This document shows positions 33,825-41,655 of a stretch of DNA of 64,000 bases, one piece after another (positions within the stretch are counted from its first letter, which is position 1; each line of letters begins with the position of its first letter). This DNA is from Methanobacteriota archaeon (GTDB lineage Archaea > Thermoplasmatota > Poseidoniia > Poseidoniales > Thalassarchaeaceae): the NCBI GenBank assembly GCA_016845365.1, contig JAERST010000013.1:1-64000 (forward strand). Reading direction: 5' to 3'. A model generated the notes under the pieces. That model was given only the letters and a program-made list of their open reading frames with translations, was not told the DNA's origin and made no database searches. The translations under genes and the position numbers were made by a program.

Positions 33825-36800
33825 TTATTCGCCCTGGTATTCGTGGGGTTCTTCAGGTCGCCCCCAACCTGTTTCTTCCTCCTCGTAATCATAATCTTCC
33901 TCGGCATAATCGTAGGTTTCTTCGGCCTCGGATTCTACTTGACCGCCGCGGCGAGTTAGAACGAATCCGACTATCGCGAGTAATACCACTGCGGCGCCTA
34001 CAAGAGGAATAATTGGCAGTGAACCTCCTGTATTCGGCGGCCAAACGCATTCGCTTTGGCCCTCGAGAGGTTGACTCGATCCTTCTTCACATGGTGTCTG
34101 TGTGCTCGCTCCAGTCGTCGCGACATAATGGTCGATTTGTGCCGTCTTACACTCGGTCTCACCAGAGCCATCTTGGTAGGTTCCAACTGCGCAAGGGGTT
34201 TGCTCGGCCGAACCTTCTCCGGCAGCGAAGTGGCCCGGCTGCGCTCGTAGACACTCGGTCTGGCCGGTGGCAGATTGGTACCATCCTGGGCCACAAATTG
34301 TCTGCTCAGTCATCCCTGAGATGAGCACATAATGCCCCTTGTCTGCGGCTCGGCATTCACCTTGCCCAGCATCTGGTTGGTAGGTTCCTGCTGGGCAAAT
34401 CACCTGTTCGGTCATCCCCGCCTCAGGCGTGTGATGACCGGGGTCAGCATCGATGCAAGACAGCATTCCGACAAGATTCTGGTAAGTACCGGGAGGACAC
34501 GGAGTTTGAGCGCTCGCACCCTCTTGGTCGACGTAGTGGCCCTCCTCAGCAAAGAGACAGGCGAATTGACCAGACTCCGGTTGGAAGGTTCCGTTTCCAC
34601 AAGCGGTTTGTGCCGTGGATCCCTCGTTATTGATGTAAAATCCGGGTGAGGCGAGGGTGCACTCGACTGAGCCTCGTGAATCGGTGTAATTTCCGACCGG
34701 GCATCGAGTTTGCGAGGACGAGGCTGGCTCGGGAACGTAGTAACCCTCGGCAGACTCGATACATTCGGTTCTGACGAAGTGACTTTGGAAGGTTCCTGCC
34801 TCACAAGGAGTCTGTTCGGTAGCTCCCGTTTGGTCAACGAAGTATCCGGGTTTCGAGGTCTTGCAACGGTCCGCTCCAGACTCGCTTTGGTAATATCCAA
34901 TTTCACAAGCAATCTGTTCAGTCAACCCCGCCCGATCTGTATAATGGCCAGGGTCGGTCGTCAAGCAATCGGCCTGCCCGCTCGCGGGTTGATATTGCCC
35001 GAGCGGGCACCTCACCTCGCCCGAGGCCCCAATTCCACCTACAAAATGTCCAGGATTTGCATCCTTGCATTCTGCCAAGCCGGTGACGTCTGCGAAGGTT
35101 CCTGCTGCGCATTCGACTTGGGTGGTGGCGCCCTCAGTCGGAACGTAATGCCCAAGGCTTGCATTGGTGCAGACGTAGGCGCGTATCGTTGGATTGTAAG
35201 AGCCAGCTGCGCAGGGCGTTTGGGAGGCTGACCCCACTTCCTCTACGAAGTAACCAGCCTCGGCATCGAGGCATTCTGTTTGACCGGGATCCGGTTGGTA
35301 GGTTCCCAAGAAGCACGGGGTCTGGTCTGGTGCTCCTGCTAGCGAGAAATGTCCGGGCGTGTTATCTAAACAATCGGTTTGACCGACCGACGGTTGATGT
35401 TGACCTGCTGGGCAAGGTGTCGCAGAGTCTGAGGCTTCAACATCAGTATAGTGTCCTGCCGGGGAGAGCAAGCACTCGGTTTGACCTGAGGACGGTTGGT
35501 AGGCACCGACCGCGCATGGGATTTGATGGTCTAACTCAGCTTGGTCGGTGTAATAGCCCGGAGATGCCCATTGGCAATCCCCGTGCGTCGAATTGTACCA
35601 AGAGCCAGCGATGCACCCAACCGGGAAGTCATCAAAAATCGACCAAGTGCCATCATCATCTGCGTCTCGGTCGTCGAGGTAAGCATGGTTAGGTGAGTAA
35701 TCGATGGTGGAGGGGGATAACTGAATATTGCCACTTGTGCCTTGTCCTGCTTGGCCGTTGTTATTCTCACCCCAACAATAAATCTGGGCATCATCCCTCA
35801 CCGCGCAAACCACGTCTCCCCCGAAAGAAAGCCCAACGAAATCATGATTTCCAGCGACTTCAGTAGGCACTGGATGGGTAGTGGGTGTGGCGCTCCCCGT
35901 ACCAATTTGTGCTTTCTCATTATTACCCCAACACTTGGTCTCACCAGAGTCAAGAATCATGCATGCAGAGCGATAGCCTACCGCGAGCAGATTGGCAGTC
36001 TCTCCTGAACCCATCGAGACATAGATCGGAGAAGTTTGGTCGCCACCGAGAGGCCCGCGGCCCAATCTTCCATCATCATTCGAACCCCAACACATAACCT
36101 TGCCATTATCCATCAAGGCACAGGCATGAGTTTCTCCAATCGATATTGAAACTGGGGTTCGCCCACTTGGAAATAGAACCTCGACGGGGGTGGTCTCGCG
36201 AATGCTCGTCGAGCCATTTCCGAGTTGGCCATCATCATTTTTCCCCCAACAATATGCCATTCCATCTCGGGTGATTGCACATGTACTGAAATCTCCGGCT
36301 GAGATAGATATCGCAGGACTCTGCGTTGGCATATCGACCCTCACAGGTAAATTTCTGTTCGATATTGAACCCTGACCGAGCTGCCCATCCTCTCCTCTAC
36401 CCCAACAATAGATGTCACCATTATCGACGATGGAGCAAACGTGGTCGTGAGCTATTGAGACTGAAAGAGCGGAGAGACCTACGGGAAGCGAGACGAGTTG
36501 CATCTCGGTATTCACCCATTCCGACCAACCATTGTAGGGCTCACCATTGCCCATCTTTCCATAGGCACCAGATCCCCAACAATATACATCGCCGGACTCC
36601 ATCAGAGCACATGCAGTCGATGTGCCAGCTGCTATCTCAATCGGAGTCTCGTTAGCAGGGATAATTGCATGAATCGGACTGTTAGAATTGTTGGTTGTCC
36701 CATCGGCAAGTTGGCCGAACCAATTGGCACCCCAACATATAATGCTCATATTCTCAAGAAGGGCACAGCTGTTGTACGAACCACCCGCGACGCTCATATT

Positions 36801-36989
36801 CGTGTAGATTGAATCCGGCGAGAAGCCGAGGTCATTGGTGCTGGTATGGGTGCCTCGCTCGTCGATTGAGTCCGCCAAATCCACTGGATTCTCGCCTTTT
36901 TCCGGACCGATGGCAAATGATGCGCTCATCCCGAGCAGGATGAGAATAGAGAACGCGAGGAAGATTTGGCGTCGGTTGGGAATAAGCAT
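33825..36989 (-). CDS. giant surface protein: RCC1 propeller plus 15 Cys-rich repeats (copy 1)
   Basis: First of three tandem paralogues. The track ORF starts at 37082, but the ATG at 36989 begins a proper signal sequence (MLIPNRRQIFLAFSILILLGMSASFAIG), giving about 1,054 residues. Seven RCC1 blades (IICWGAN, VYCWGSG, IYCWGRG, AYCWGKN, VMCWGSN, TKCWGNN, IYCWGEN) are followed by the linker DDRDADDDGTWSIFDD and fifteen Cys-rich units. The end is a membrane helix (IIPLVGAAVVLLAIVGFVL) and an acidic tail rich in Glu and Tyr (ETYDYAEEDYDYEEEETGW), unlike the basic tails of copies 2 and 3. The gene is divergent from the aminotransferase with about 100 bp between starts. Differences in the cytoplasmic tails suggest different intracellular partners. 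Confidence 0.82.
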   Translation of the reverse strand: MLIPNRRQIFLAFSILILLGMSASFAIGPEKGENPVDLADSIDERGTHTSTNDLGFSPDSIYTNMSVAGGSYNSCALLENMSIICWGANWFGQLADGTTNNSNSPIHAIIPANETPIEIAAGTSTACALMESGDVYCWGSGAYGKMGNGEPYNGWSEWVNTEMQLVSLPVGLSALSVSIAHDHVCSIVDNGDIYCWGRGEDGQLGQGSISNRNLPVRVDMPTQSPAISISAGDFSTCAITRDGMAYCWGKNDDGQLGNGSTSIRETTPVEVLFPSGRTPVSISIGETHACALMDNGKVMCWGSNDDGRLGRGPLGGDQTSPIYVSMGSGETANLLAVGYRSACMILDSGETKCWGNNEKAQIGTGSATPTTHPVPTEVAGNHDFVGLSFGGDVVCAVRDDAQIYCWGENNNGQAGQGTSGNIQLSPSTIDYSPNHAYLDDRDADDDGTWSIFDDFPVGCIAGSWYNSTHGDCQWASPGYYTDQAELDHQIPCAVGAYQPSSGQTECLLSPAGHYTDVEASDSATPCPAGQHQPSVGQTDCLDNTPGHFSLAGAPDQTPCFLGTYQPDPGQTECLDAEAGYFVEEVGSASQTPCAAGSYNPTIRAYVCTNASLGHYVPTEGATTQVECAAGTFADVTGLAECKDANPGHFVGGIGASGEVRCPLGQYQPASGQADCLTTDPGHYTDRAGLTEQIACEIGYYQSESGADRCKTSKPGYFVDQTGATEQTPCEAGTFQSHFVRTECIESAEGYYVPEPASSSQTRCPVGNYTDSRGSVECTLASPGFYINNEGSTAQTACGNGTFQPESGQFACLFAEEGHYVDQEGASAQTPCPPGTYQNLVGMLSCIDADPGHHTPEAGMTEQVICPAGTYQPDAGQGECRAADKGHYVLISGMTEQTICGPGWYQSATGQTECLRAQPGHFAAGEGSAEQTPCAVGTYQDGSGETECKTAQIDHYVATTGASTQTPCEEGSSQPLEGQSECVWPPNTGGSLPIIPLVGAAVVLLAIVGFVLTRRGGQVESEAEETYDYAEEDYDYEEEETGWGRPEEPHEYQGE

Positions 36990-37093
36990 CGAGTCCGCAC
37001 CTTCGCGGGCGATATATAGCGATTCTCGCCGAGCCCGAATTTCGCGGGAGTGGCGAGGAACATGATGATGTATCGAAGGCATAACCGGCGGGC

Positions 37094-38347
37094 ATGGCTG
37101 AGCGTGTGGAGTCTTTCTTGTCGGATAATTGCCCGCCGATGGGAATCTACGAGACGCTCTATGCCTTCGCCGACACCTTCGGTCAATTCATGGGTACCGA
37201 AGGAACTCACCCATGGTCGCAAGGCTTCCCTCTGACAACACCCCTCGAGAAGTTCGGAGGGCCTGAACTACCCTCCAGTGTGGACGTAACTTGGGAGGAC
37301 CGCTTCTACCCCAAGGCGTGGGGGCATCCAAAATTGCGAGAGGCGATCGTTGCCTTCTACAACGACCAATACGGCTCGAGCATCACGCCCGAGAATGTGA
37401 TGGTATTTGCGGGCGGGCGGCCTGGAATCTACACCGTGATGGCCTTCCTCAAAGAGCATGTCAAGGTCAGAATCGGCAATATCGAATGGCCGGCTTACCT
37501 CGATATTTTGACCCAAACAAATACCGAATACGATATCGTTCCGTTCACCAAGGAAAACGGCTTCCACCCGAGCAACGAGGATTACTTCGACCGCTCAGGA
37601 GTCGCCCCCGAAACAGCACTGATGCCAGTCATATCGAACCCCCAAAACCCCTCTGGACAAACCCGCTCAGGTGAAGAATTACGCGACCTAATACGCATAG
37701 CCGAGCAACCCGGAAACGGCGTACTGCTAGACGAGGCCTACGAGATGTTCCACTCTCCATCAGTCAGTGGAATCGAATACGTCGAAGACCTCGACAACTC
37801 AAACGTCTTCATCGCTGGCGCCTGCACCAAAGGCCTGCAATCACCAGGAATCCGCATCGGTTGGATAGTCGCCAGCAAAACCAATATCGAGACAATGGCA
37901 AATTACTCGAGTTTTGGAATGGGCGGCGTAAGTCACCCTTCGCAGCATTACGCCGTCGCGCTCCTCGAACCGGAGCGAGTCAAGCGAGCGAGAAAGGCCG
38001 TCGAAGAACACTACAATTGGCAGCGTGAGCGTTACGGCGAGGCATTTGAGGAGATGGGTTTGGGTGTGTACACGGGGAACGGTGGTTTCTACCATTGGCT
38101 CGAATTACCCGAAGGCATGACCAGCGACGAGCTCAACAAGCGGCTGTTCAAGCGAGGCGCTGCGATTCTCTCAGCGAAGGATTGCGATATGGCACGTCCT
38201 CACTCGAAGGACCCGAGTTATGTCTCACCATACATGAGATTCTTCCGATTCTCATTCGGCCCCTTGCTGCCTGAGACATTCGAATCTGACATCGAATTAT
38301 TCCGCGAAGTGTATGAGGATTACAAGCGCGATTGTGGAATTGAATGA
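37094..38347 (+). CDS. PLP-dependent class I/II aminotransferase
   Basis: A 417-residue fold-type I aminotransferase. WGHPKLREAIVAFYNDQYG and VMVFAGGRPGIYTVMAFL are at the cofactor phosphate region. VISNPQNPSGQTRSGEEL carries the conserved Asn, VLLDEAYEMFH the Asp that contacts the pyridine nitrogen, and GACTKGLQSPGIRIGWIV the Schiff-base lysine (about residue 247). The C-terminal FFRFSFGPLLPE has the carboxylate-binding Arg. It is not a clear match in my memory to AspC, AlaT or HisC, so the substrate is open. The start ATG at 37094 is preceded by GGCGGGC; an internal M16 is also possible but less likely. Confidence 0.85.
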   Translation: MAERVESFLSDNCPPMGIYETLYAFADTFGQFMGTEGTHPWSQGFPLTTPLEKFGGPELPSSVDVTWEDRFYPKAWGHPKLREAIVAFYNDQYGSSITPENVMVFAGGRPGIYTVMAFLKEHVKVRIGNIEWPAYLDILTQTNTEYDIVPFTKENGFHPSNEDYFDRSGVAPETALMPVISNPQNPSGQTRSGEELRDLIRIAEQPGNGVLLDEAYEMFHSPSVSGIEYVEDLDNSNVFIAGACTKGLQSPGIRIGWIVASKTNIETMANYSSFGMGGVSHPSQHYAVALLEPERVKRARKAVEEHYNWQRERYGEAFEEMGLGVYTGNGGFYHWLELPEGMTSDELNKRLFKRGAAILSAKDCDMARPHSKDPSYVSPYMRFFRFSFGPLLPETFESDIELFREVYEDYKRDCGIE

Positions 38348-38375
38348 TTTTCGAAAATTGATTTTTTCCCGACCG

Positions 38376-38912
38376 CTACGCGGTCGACTCGGAAGCCGGC
38401 GCGTAGATGTTGTAGGCGTACAGGGGCGGAGTGTAGACGTGGACATTTATCAGTTCGCCATTCGTATCATTGGAAATGCGGTGAATGTCCGGTTCTGCTG
38501 CTGCACAAACCTCTCCCGCTTGGTAAGTTCGAGACTCGGTCGGTACGGCAAGGCCTGCTTCGTTTAGCTCGTAGATCGTCTCGGTAGAGACGCCGTCGGC
38601 GATTAGGAAAGCGCAGTCTGAGCCGACGTGATCGTGGATGGGAGTCTGTTGACCGGGGGTCCAGCAGATTGCGACGAGTTCGTAGAACTCGGTTTTCTTG
38701 ATGACGTTGCGCTGGTAGCCGTCATCGGCGTAGCCGATGCAGTCCTTGAGTGCTGCAACGTTGACTTCGAGGCCGCTCAGGTGGTTGTCTAATTCGTCGA
38801 GACCTGGGCGGCGGTCGATTGTGTCGAGCCAATCGACCAGGCCTGAAAGGCCTGTGCACTCGGTTAGCAGGTTGTCGCGGACATCGGGGTCGAGTGCGAC
38901 CTGCACCACCAT
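38376..38912 (-). CDS. cysteine dioxygenase (type I CDO, cupin)
   Basis: Non-heme Fe(II) dioxygenase that oxidises L-cysteine to cysteine sulfinate. The cupin metal motif is PIHDHVGSDCAFLIADG (two His), and the third His is in AAAEPDIHRISN. The Cys in GSDCAF and the Tyr in VHVYTPPL correspond to the Cys-Tyr thioether pair of animal CDO (Cys93-Tyr157), which most bacterial CDOs lack. Length is about 178 aa from the ATG at 38912 (MVVQVALDPDVRDNLL); the track start at 38966 adds a basic stretch. It lies convergent to the aminotransferase, which could act on cysteine sulfinate, but that is only a neighbourhood guess. Confidence 0.85.
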   Translation of the reverse strand: MVVQVALDPDVRDNLLTECTGLSGLVDWLDTIDRRPGLDELDNHLSGLEVNVAALKDCIGYADDGYQRNVIKKTEFYELVAICWTPGQQTPIHDHVGSDCAFLIADGVSTETIYELNEAGLAVPTESRTYQAGEVCAAAEPDIHRISNDTNGELINVHVYTPPLYAYNIYAPASESTA

Positions 38913-39081
38913 AGGTGGTGAGGGTGGGTATCGATTCTTGACGGTTCGGGCTACGGTGCGTAGCACCGAATGGTGTTAGGAACACTCGATGAGGCCGGTG
39001 TTATCAGGTGTTGTCGGATACACCGGCGTTCGGAAACAAGTTCTGAAATGCGGTTGCGTTTCCGTTTTTCGGCAGTTTCGA

Positions 39082-39088
39082 TTATATA
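39082..39088 (+). promoter_or_regulatory. TATA box upstream of the membrane protein gene
   Basis: TTATATA within CGATTATATACTC, the best archaeal TATA match seen in the window, 48 nt before the ATG at 39137. With a start site about 25 nt downstream this leaves a short leader that includes the Shine-Dalgarno-like GGCGGGAGGAAG. Confidence 0.55.
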
Positions 39089-39136
39089 CTCACCGAATAG
39101 CGCGAGACCGCTCGCTTAGGCGGGAGGAAGAAAAGA

Positions 39137-39721
39137 ATGAACATAGATATGGATGCGATGAAAGCAGAAATGGGCGGCGCCTTCGTGGTGTCGTGGGTTG
39201 TGCTAGGCTTAGGTCTGGGCACCCTCGAAGGAGCTGTCGCGTTGGCGGCTGTTTGGATGACGTTTGCCGGCGCTCATGTGCTGCCGGTCGTGACCTGGTG
39301 TCACATGATGACTGGTGCCCTTGACGACGTCGAGGGTAACTGGCTGGCAAACGGAATGCGATTGCTTGCACAAGCAGTCGGTGCGGTACTGGCGATAATG
39401 CTGGCAACCGAAGCCGGCGCGATCGAGACAGGCTGGGCAGCGGTTGAGTTCGCAATGCCTGAGACCTGGCCGTTACTCGGTACGGTTGCTGCAGGTGCTC
39501 TATGGTGGACTGTGCACAGCAGGGCTGACTCGGCTTGGGTCTCTGCCTTCGGACTGATGGTCCTCGGCGGAGCAATGACCCTAGACGGTGGTCACCAGAT
39601 GGGTGCAATGATGGCTGATGGATTCGGTTCCGTCGCTGATGTTGCTCCAGCATGGATCGTCGATGGTCTACTAGTCGGTCTAGGTGCCCTCGTTGGCTCC
39701 AAGATCGACGAATTGATCTGA
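39137..39721 (+). CDS. aquaporin-like (MIP superfamily) membrane protein, degenerate NPA motifs
   Basis: A 194-residue protein with about six hydrophobic helices. The overall order resembles half-aquaporin repeats: helix 1 EMGGAFVVSWVVLGLG, then FAGAHVLPVVTWCHMMTG where aquaporins have S-G-A-H-x-N-P-A-V-T, and later LMVLGGAMTLDGGHQMGAMM near the second N-P-A position. Both NPA boxes are altered (LPV and a Gly-Gly-His stretch). If the homology holds this is a shortened channel with unusual selectivity. An unrelated six-helix protein cannot be excluded without profile search. A TATA box and a good Shine-Dalgarno (GGAGGAAG) precede the ATG at 39137, so it looks well expressed. Confidence 0.45.
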   Translation: MNIDMDAMKAEMGGAFVVSWVVLGLGLGTLEGAVALAAVWMTFAGAHVLPVVTWCHMMTGALDDVEGNWLANGMRLLAQAVGAVLAIMLATEAGAIETGWAAVEFAMPETWPLLGTVAAGALWWTVHSRADSAWVSAFGLMVLGGAMTLDGGHQMGAMMADGFGSVADVAPAWIVDGLLVGLGALVGSKIDELI

Positions 39722-39761
39722 AGTTCTGAGAAGTAATTCACTGAACTGAACCACGTAAGGC

Positions 39762-39789
39762 AGGCTGGGGGACTTTGGTCTCCCAGCCT
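39762..39789. terminator. 12-bp hairpin between convergent genes
   Basis: AGGCTGGGGGAC-TTTG-GTCTCCCAGCCT forms a 12-bp stem with one G-T pair and a 4-nt loop, 41 nt after the aquaporin-like gene and facing convergent pth2. Probably a transcript end on the plus strand. Confidence 0.5.
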
Positions 39790-39805
39790 CGCCGAATCTC
39801 AAACC

Positions 39806-39835
39806 CCCCTCGGAGAGGATTCCCTCTGCGAGGGG
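39806..39835. terminator. second hairpin between convergent genes
   Basis: CCCCTCGGAGAGG with CCTCTGCGAGGGG pairs at 12 of 13 positions across a 4-nt loop, followed on the plus strand by TTGCTTTCGTTT. It lies just after the first hairpin, so the pair may serve both convergent genes. Confidence 0.5.
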
Positions 39836-39940
39836 TTGCTTTCGTTTCGCACGTAGCGACGGCTTTCGATACACGCCGAGCGTGGTTGCGCACATTCTTC
39901 TGGGACACGATAGAGTCCACCATGAGGTGGGGCTCTCTGC

Positions 39941-40285
39941 CTATCCCATGAGTTGTAGGTGACCGGTTATCTTGTCGATTTCACTACGAGGCCCGGGCCC
40001 TAATCCAACGACGGTTACAGTCCCTGGTGGAATCTCTGTGTGGCCCGCATCTTTGACGAGATATGCGATAACGCCAGTGGATTTTGCGTGGGCGAGAATC
40101 TTTCGCAGAGCCTCCTCGTCCGCGGCCTTGCAGACGATTTTACGCGCCCCCTCACGTCGATAGCGGTCGAGTTCGCGCGGTGATTGCTTCTTTGCGGTCA
40201 CTGTGCATTCCAGCACAGCATGACCGCACTGCGCGGCCAATTTCCCCTTTGAGAGTTTCAGGTCAGCCCTAGTCACGAGGACCAT
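39941..40285 (-). CDS. pth2: peptidyl-tRNA hydrolase Pth2
   Basis: Archaeal/eukaryotic-type peptidyl-tRNA hydrolase that recycles tRNA from stalled translation. Family motifs: MVLVTRADLKLSKGKLAAQCGHAVLE at the start, WRREGARKIVCKA-like YRREGARKIVCKAADEEAL, YLVKDAGHTEIPPGTVTVVGLGPGP and the final DKITGHLQLMG. Length of 114 aa from the ATG at 40285 matches the family; the track start at 40309 is a TTG inside the neighbouring gene. It is 10 bp downstream of the ECF S component on the same strand. Confidence 0.95.
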   Translation of the reverse strand: MVLVTRADLKLSKGKLAAQCGHAVLECTVTAKKQSPRELDRYRREGARKIVCKAADEEALRKILAHAKSTGVIAYLVKDAGHTEIPPGTVTVVGLGPGPRSEIDKITGHLQLMG

Positions 40286-40295
40286 GGTGAGCTCT

Positions 40296-40949
40296 TCACT
40301 CGGTGGCAAGTTCGCTCACCGTTCCAGCCGAGGGCTTGACGCGATGGCGCTGCATGATCTCGCCCAGCGGCACTGCCAACCACGCGATGAATACGAGGTT
40401 ACCAACAGCGTGGTAGAGGTCGTAAAGCAGACCATTGAGCAGGTAAGGTGCGAGCATCGAGACATCCGTCTTCAACAAGATGCTCGAGGAAACAATCCAA
40501 TCGAAAGCAAATGCGGATATCATGGCGAGTGCAGCAAGAGCGTGCAATTGCAGCTCGCCATCCTTCAGCAATCGGTCGGCAAACAAAGCCCCAGCAAGGC
40601 CGACCGCACCCCATCCAAGCACTTGGAAAAGCGTCCACGGACCGTGTCCCAAAAACAAGAGATTCGATGCCAAAGCGATGACTCCAGCAAGAGCCAGCGC
40701 GCGAGGCGCGCCGAAGTAGACGCCGGCCAGCAACACAATCACCGTGACCGGCTGGATATTTGGTAGCGGCTCGAGCAGGATGCGACCCGCGATGCCGAAT
40801 ACAGCAAGAATTCCAAGCATCGCGAGAGGATTCGACTCCTCGATCCGCCTCTCACCCTTGAGCACGGCGTAGACGATTACCGAAAGAATCGTGGCGTTGA
40901 GCAGCAGTGACTGAGCGGGCGTCAAAGCGATGTTGTGGAAGTCATACAT
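40296..40949 (-). CDS. ECF-type transporter substrate-binding (S) component
   Basis: Membrane protein (217 aa, about six helices) of the energy-coupling-factor S-component type, which binds a vitamin or metal ligand and works with a shared A/T module. Typical segments are the short loop GRILLEPLPNIQPVTVIVLLAGVYFGAPRALALAGVIALASNLLFLGHGPWTLFQVLGWGAVGLAGAL. The track ORF begins at 41180 but overlaps the preceding gene with unconserved residues; the ATG at 40949 (MYDFHNIALTP) is preferred. The neighbouring extracytoplasmic protein resembles DUF4430 proteins, which are linked with cobalamin-type ECF uptake, so corrinoid uptake is a reasonable guess. No A or T component is in the window. Confidence 0.75.
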   Translation of the reverse strand: MYDFHNIALTPAQSLLLNATILSVIVYAVLKGERRIEESNPLAMLGILAVFGIAGRILLEPLPNIQPVTVIVLLAGVYFGAPRALALAGVIALASNLLFLGHGPWTLFQVLGWGAVGLAGALFADRLLKDGELQLHALAALAMISAFAFDWIVSSSILLKTDVSMLAPYLLNGLLYDLYHAVGNLVFIAWLAVPLGEIMQRHRVKPSAGTVSELATE

Positions 40950-41008
40950 GGTGGAACCCCGTTCGTCTGGATGTCTGGTCACACTTGATGGTTGCTGAGA
41001 GCGCAGGT

Positions 41009-41560
41009 TCACCAAGTGCCGATGCGCCAGAGCAGAACATCGCCCTCTGACAGGATAACATCGCCGATTCCGACCATCGACAAGGCTCCGTTGTGATGCA
41101 ATTCCCAGTAGGCTCCACTGAAGTCGCCGGTGAGATTGTTGGCGTTCAGTCCACCGATTGTGTGTACGTATGGGCCCCAATCTCCAACATCATAACCGAC
41201 CGCGAGGTCGCCATTCGTTGCGTTCGTTGCATCGAGGAAGAATGACATTCCATCGGTGTACCCAGAGAATCCTCCGACACAAGCGCCGGTTCCGTTGTAG
41301 TCTGCGTTGACTCCGTAGGTTGAGCCGTCGGACTCGATCATTGTAACTCCGCTGTTGAATTCAGCGTGTGGTGAATCGTCTGGGAAGAGGACGCAGAGGA
41401 TTTGGCTCTCGTTCCAAGATTCTGGCATTCCATCGTGTGAAGATTCGCTATCGTTGACGTATTTTGCTGCCTCTTCTTTGAGGGCGTTTTGGATTGCGGG
41501 GGTGAGGATGATGAGAACGATGACCGCTACTATCGCTGCGGGTTTGAGGTCGTTTGACAT
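41009..41560 (-). CDS. anchored extracytoplasmic protein, DUF4430/transcobalamin-like
   Basis: A 183-residue protein with an N-terminal signal anchor (IVAVIVLIILTPAIQNAL). The exported part has the features of DUF4430, a ligand-binding beta fold related to the C-terminal domain of transcobalamin: YGVNADYNGTGACVGGFSGYTDGMSFFLDATN, then AYWELHHNGALSMVGIGDVILSEGDVLLWRIGTW (W-x-x-x-x-N-G, then G-D-x-x-x-W near the end). It lies 59 bp upstream of the ECF S component. I infer delivery of a ligand, probably a corrinoid, to that S component. Function is unproven. Confidence 0.6.
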   Translation of the reverse strand: MSNDLKPAAIVAVIVLIILTPAIQNALKEEAAKYVNDSESSHDGMPESWNESQILCVLFPDDSPHAEFNSGVTMIESDGSTYGVNADYNGTGACVGGFSGYTDGMSFFLDATNATNGDLAVGYDVGDWGPYVHTIGGLNANNLTGDFSGAYWELHHNGALSMVGIGDVILSEGDVLLWRIGTW

Positions 41561-41655
41561 GGAAGCCGAGGGCTCGGTTTTGAGTCTATGAAGTTAGCCT
41601 GAGTGAATTCTATTGAAAGAGGTTGAATTTGGCGTTTTTTTGTTGAATCTCTGGT

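Noticed and set aside
27329-36989. Internal DNA repeats as a mobile or recombination-generated element
   Set aside because: The repeats are protein-level Cys-rich units with diverged DNA; no transposase, terminal inverted repeats or target duplications are seen.
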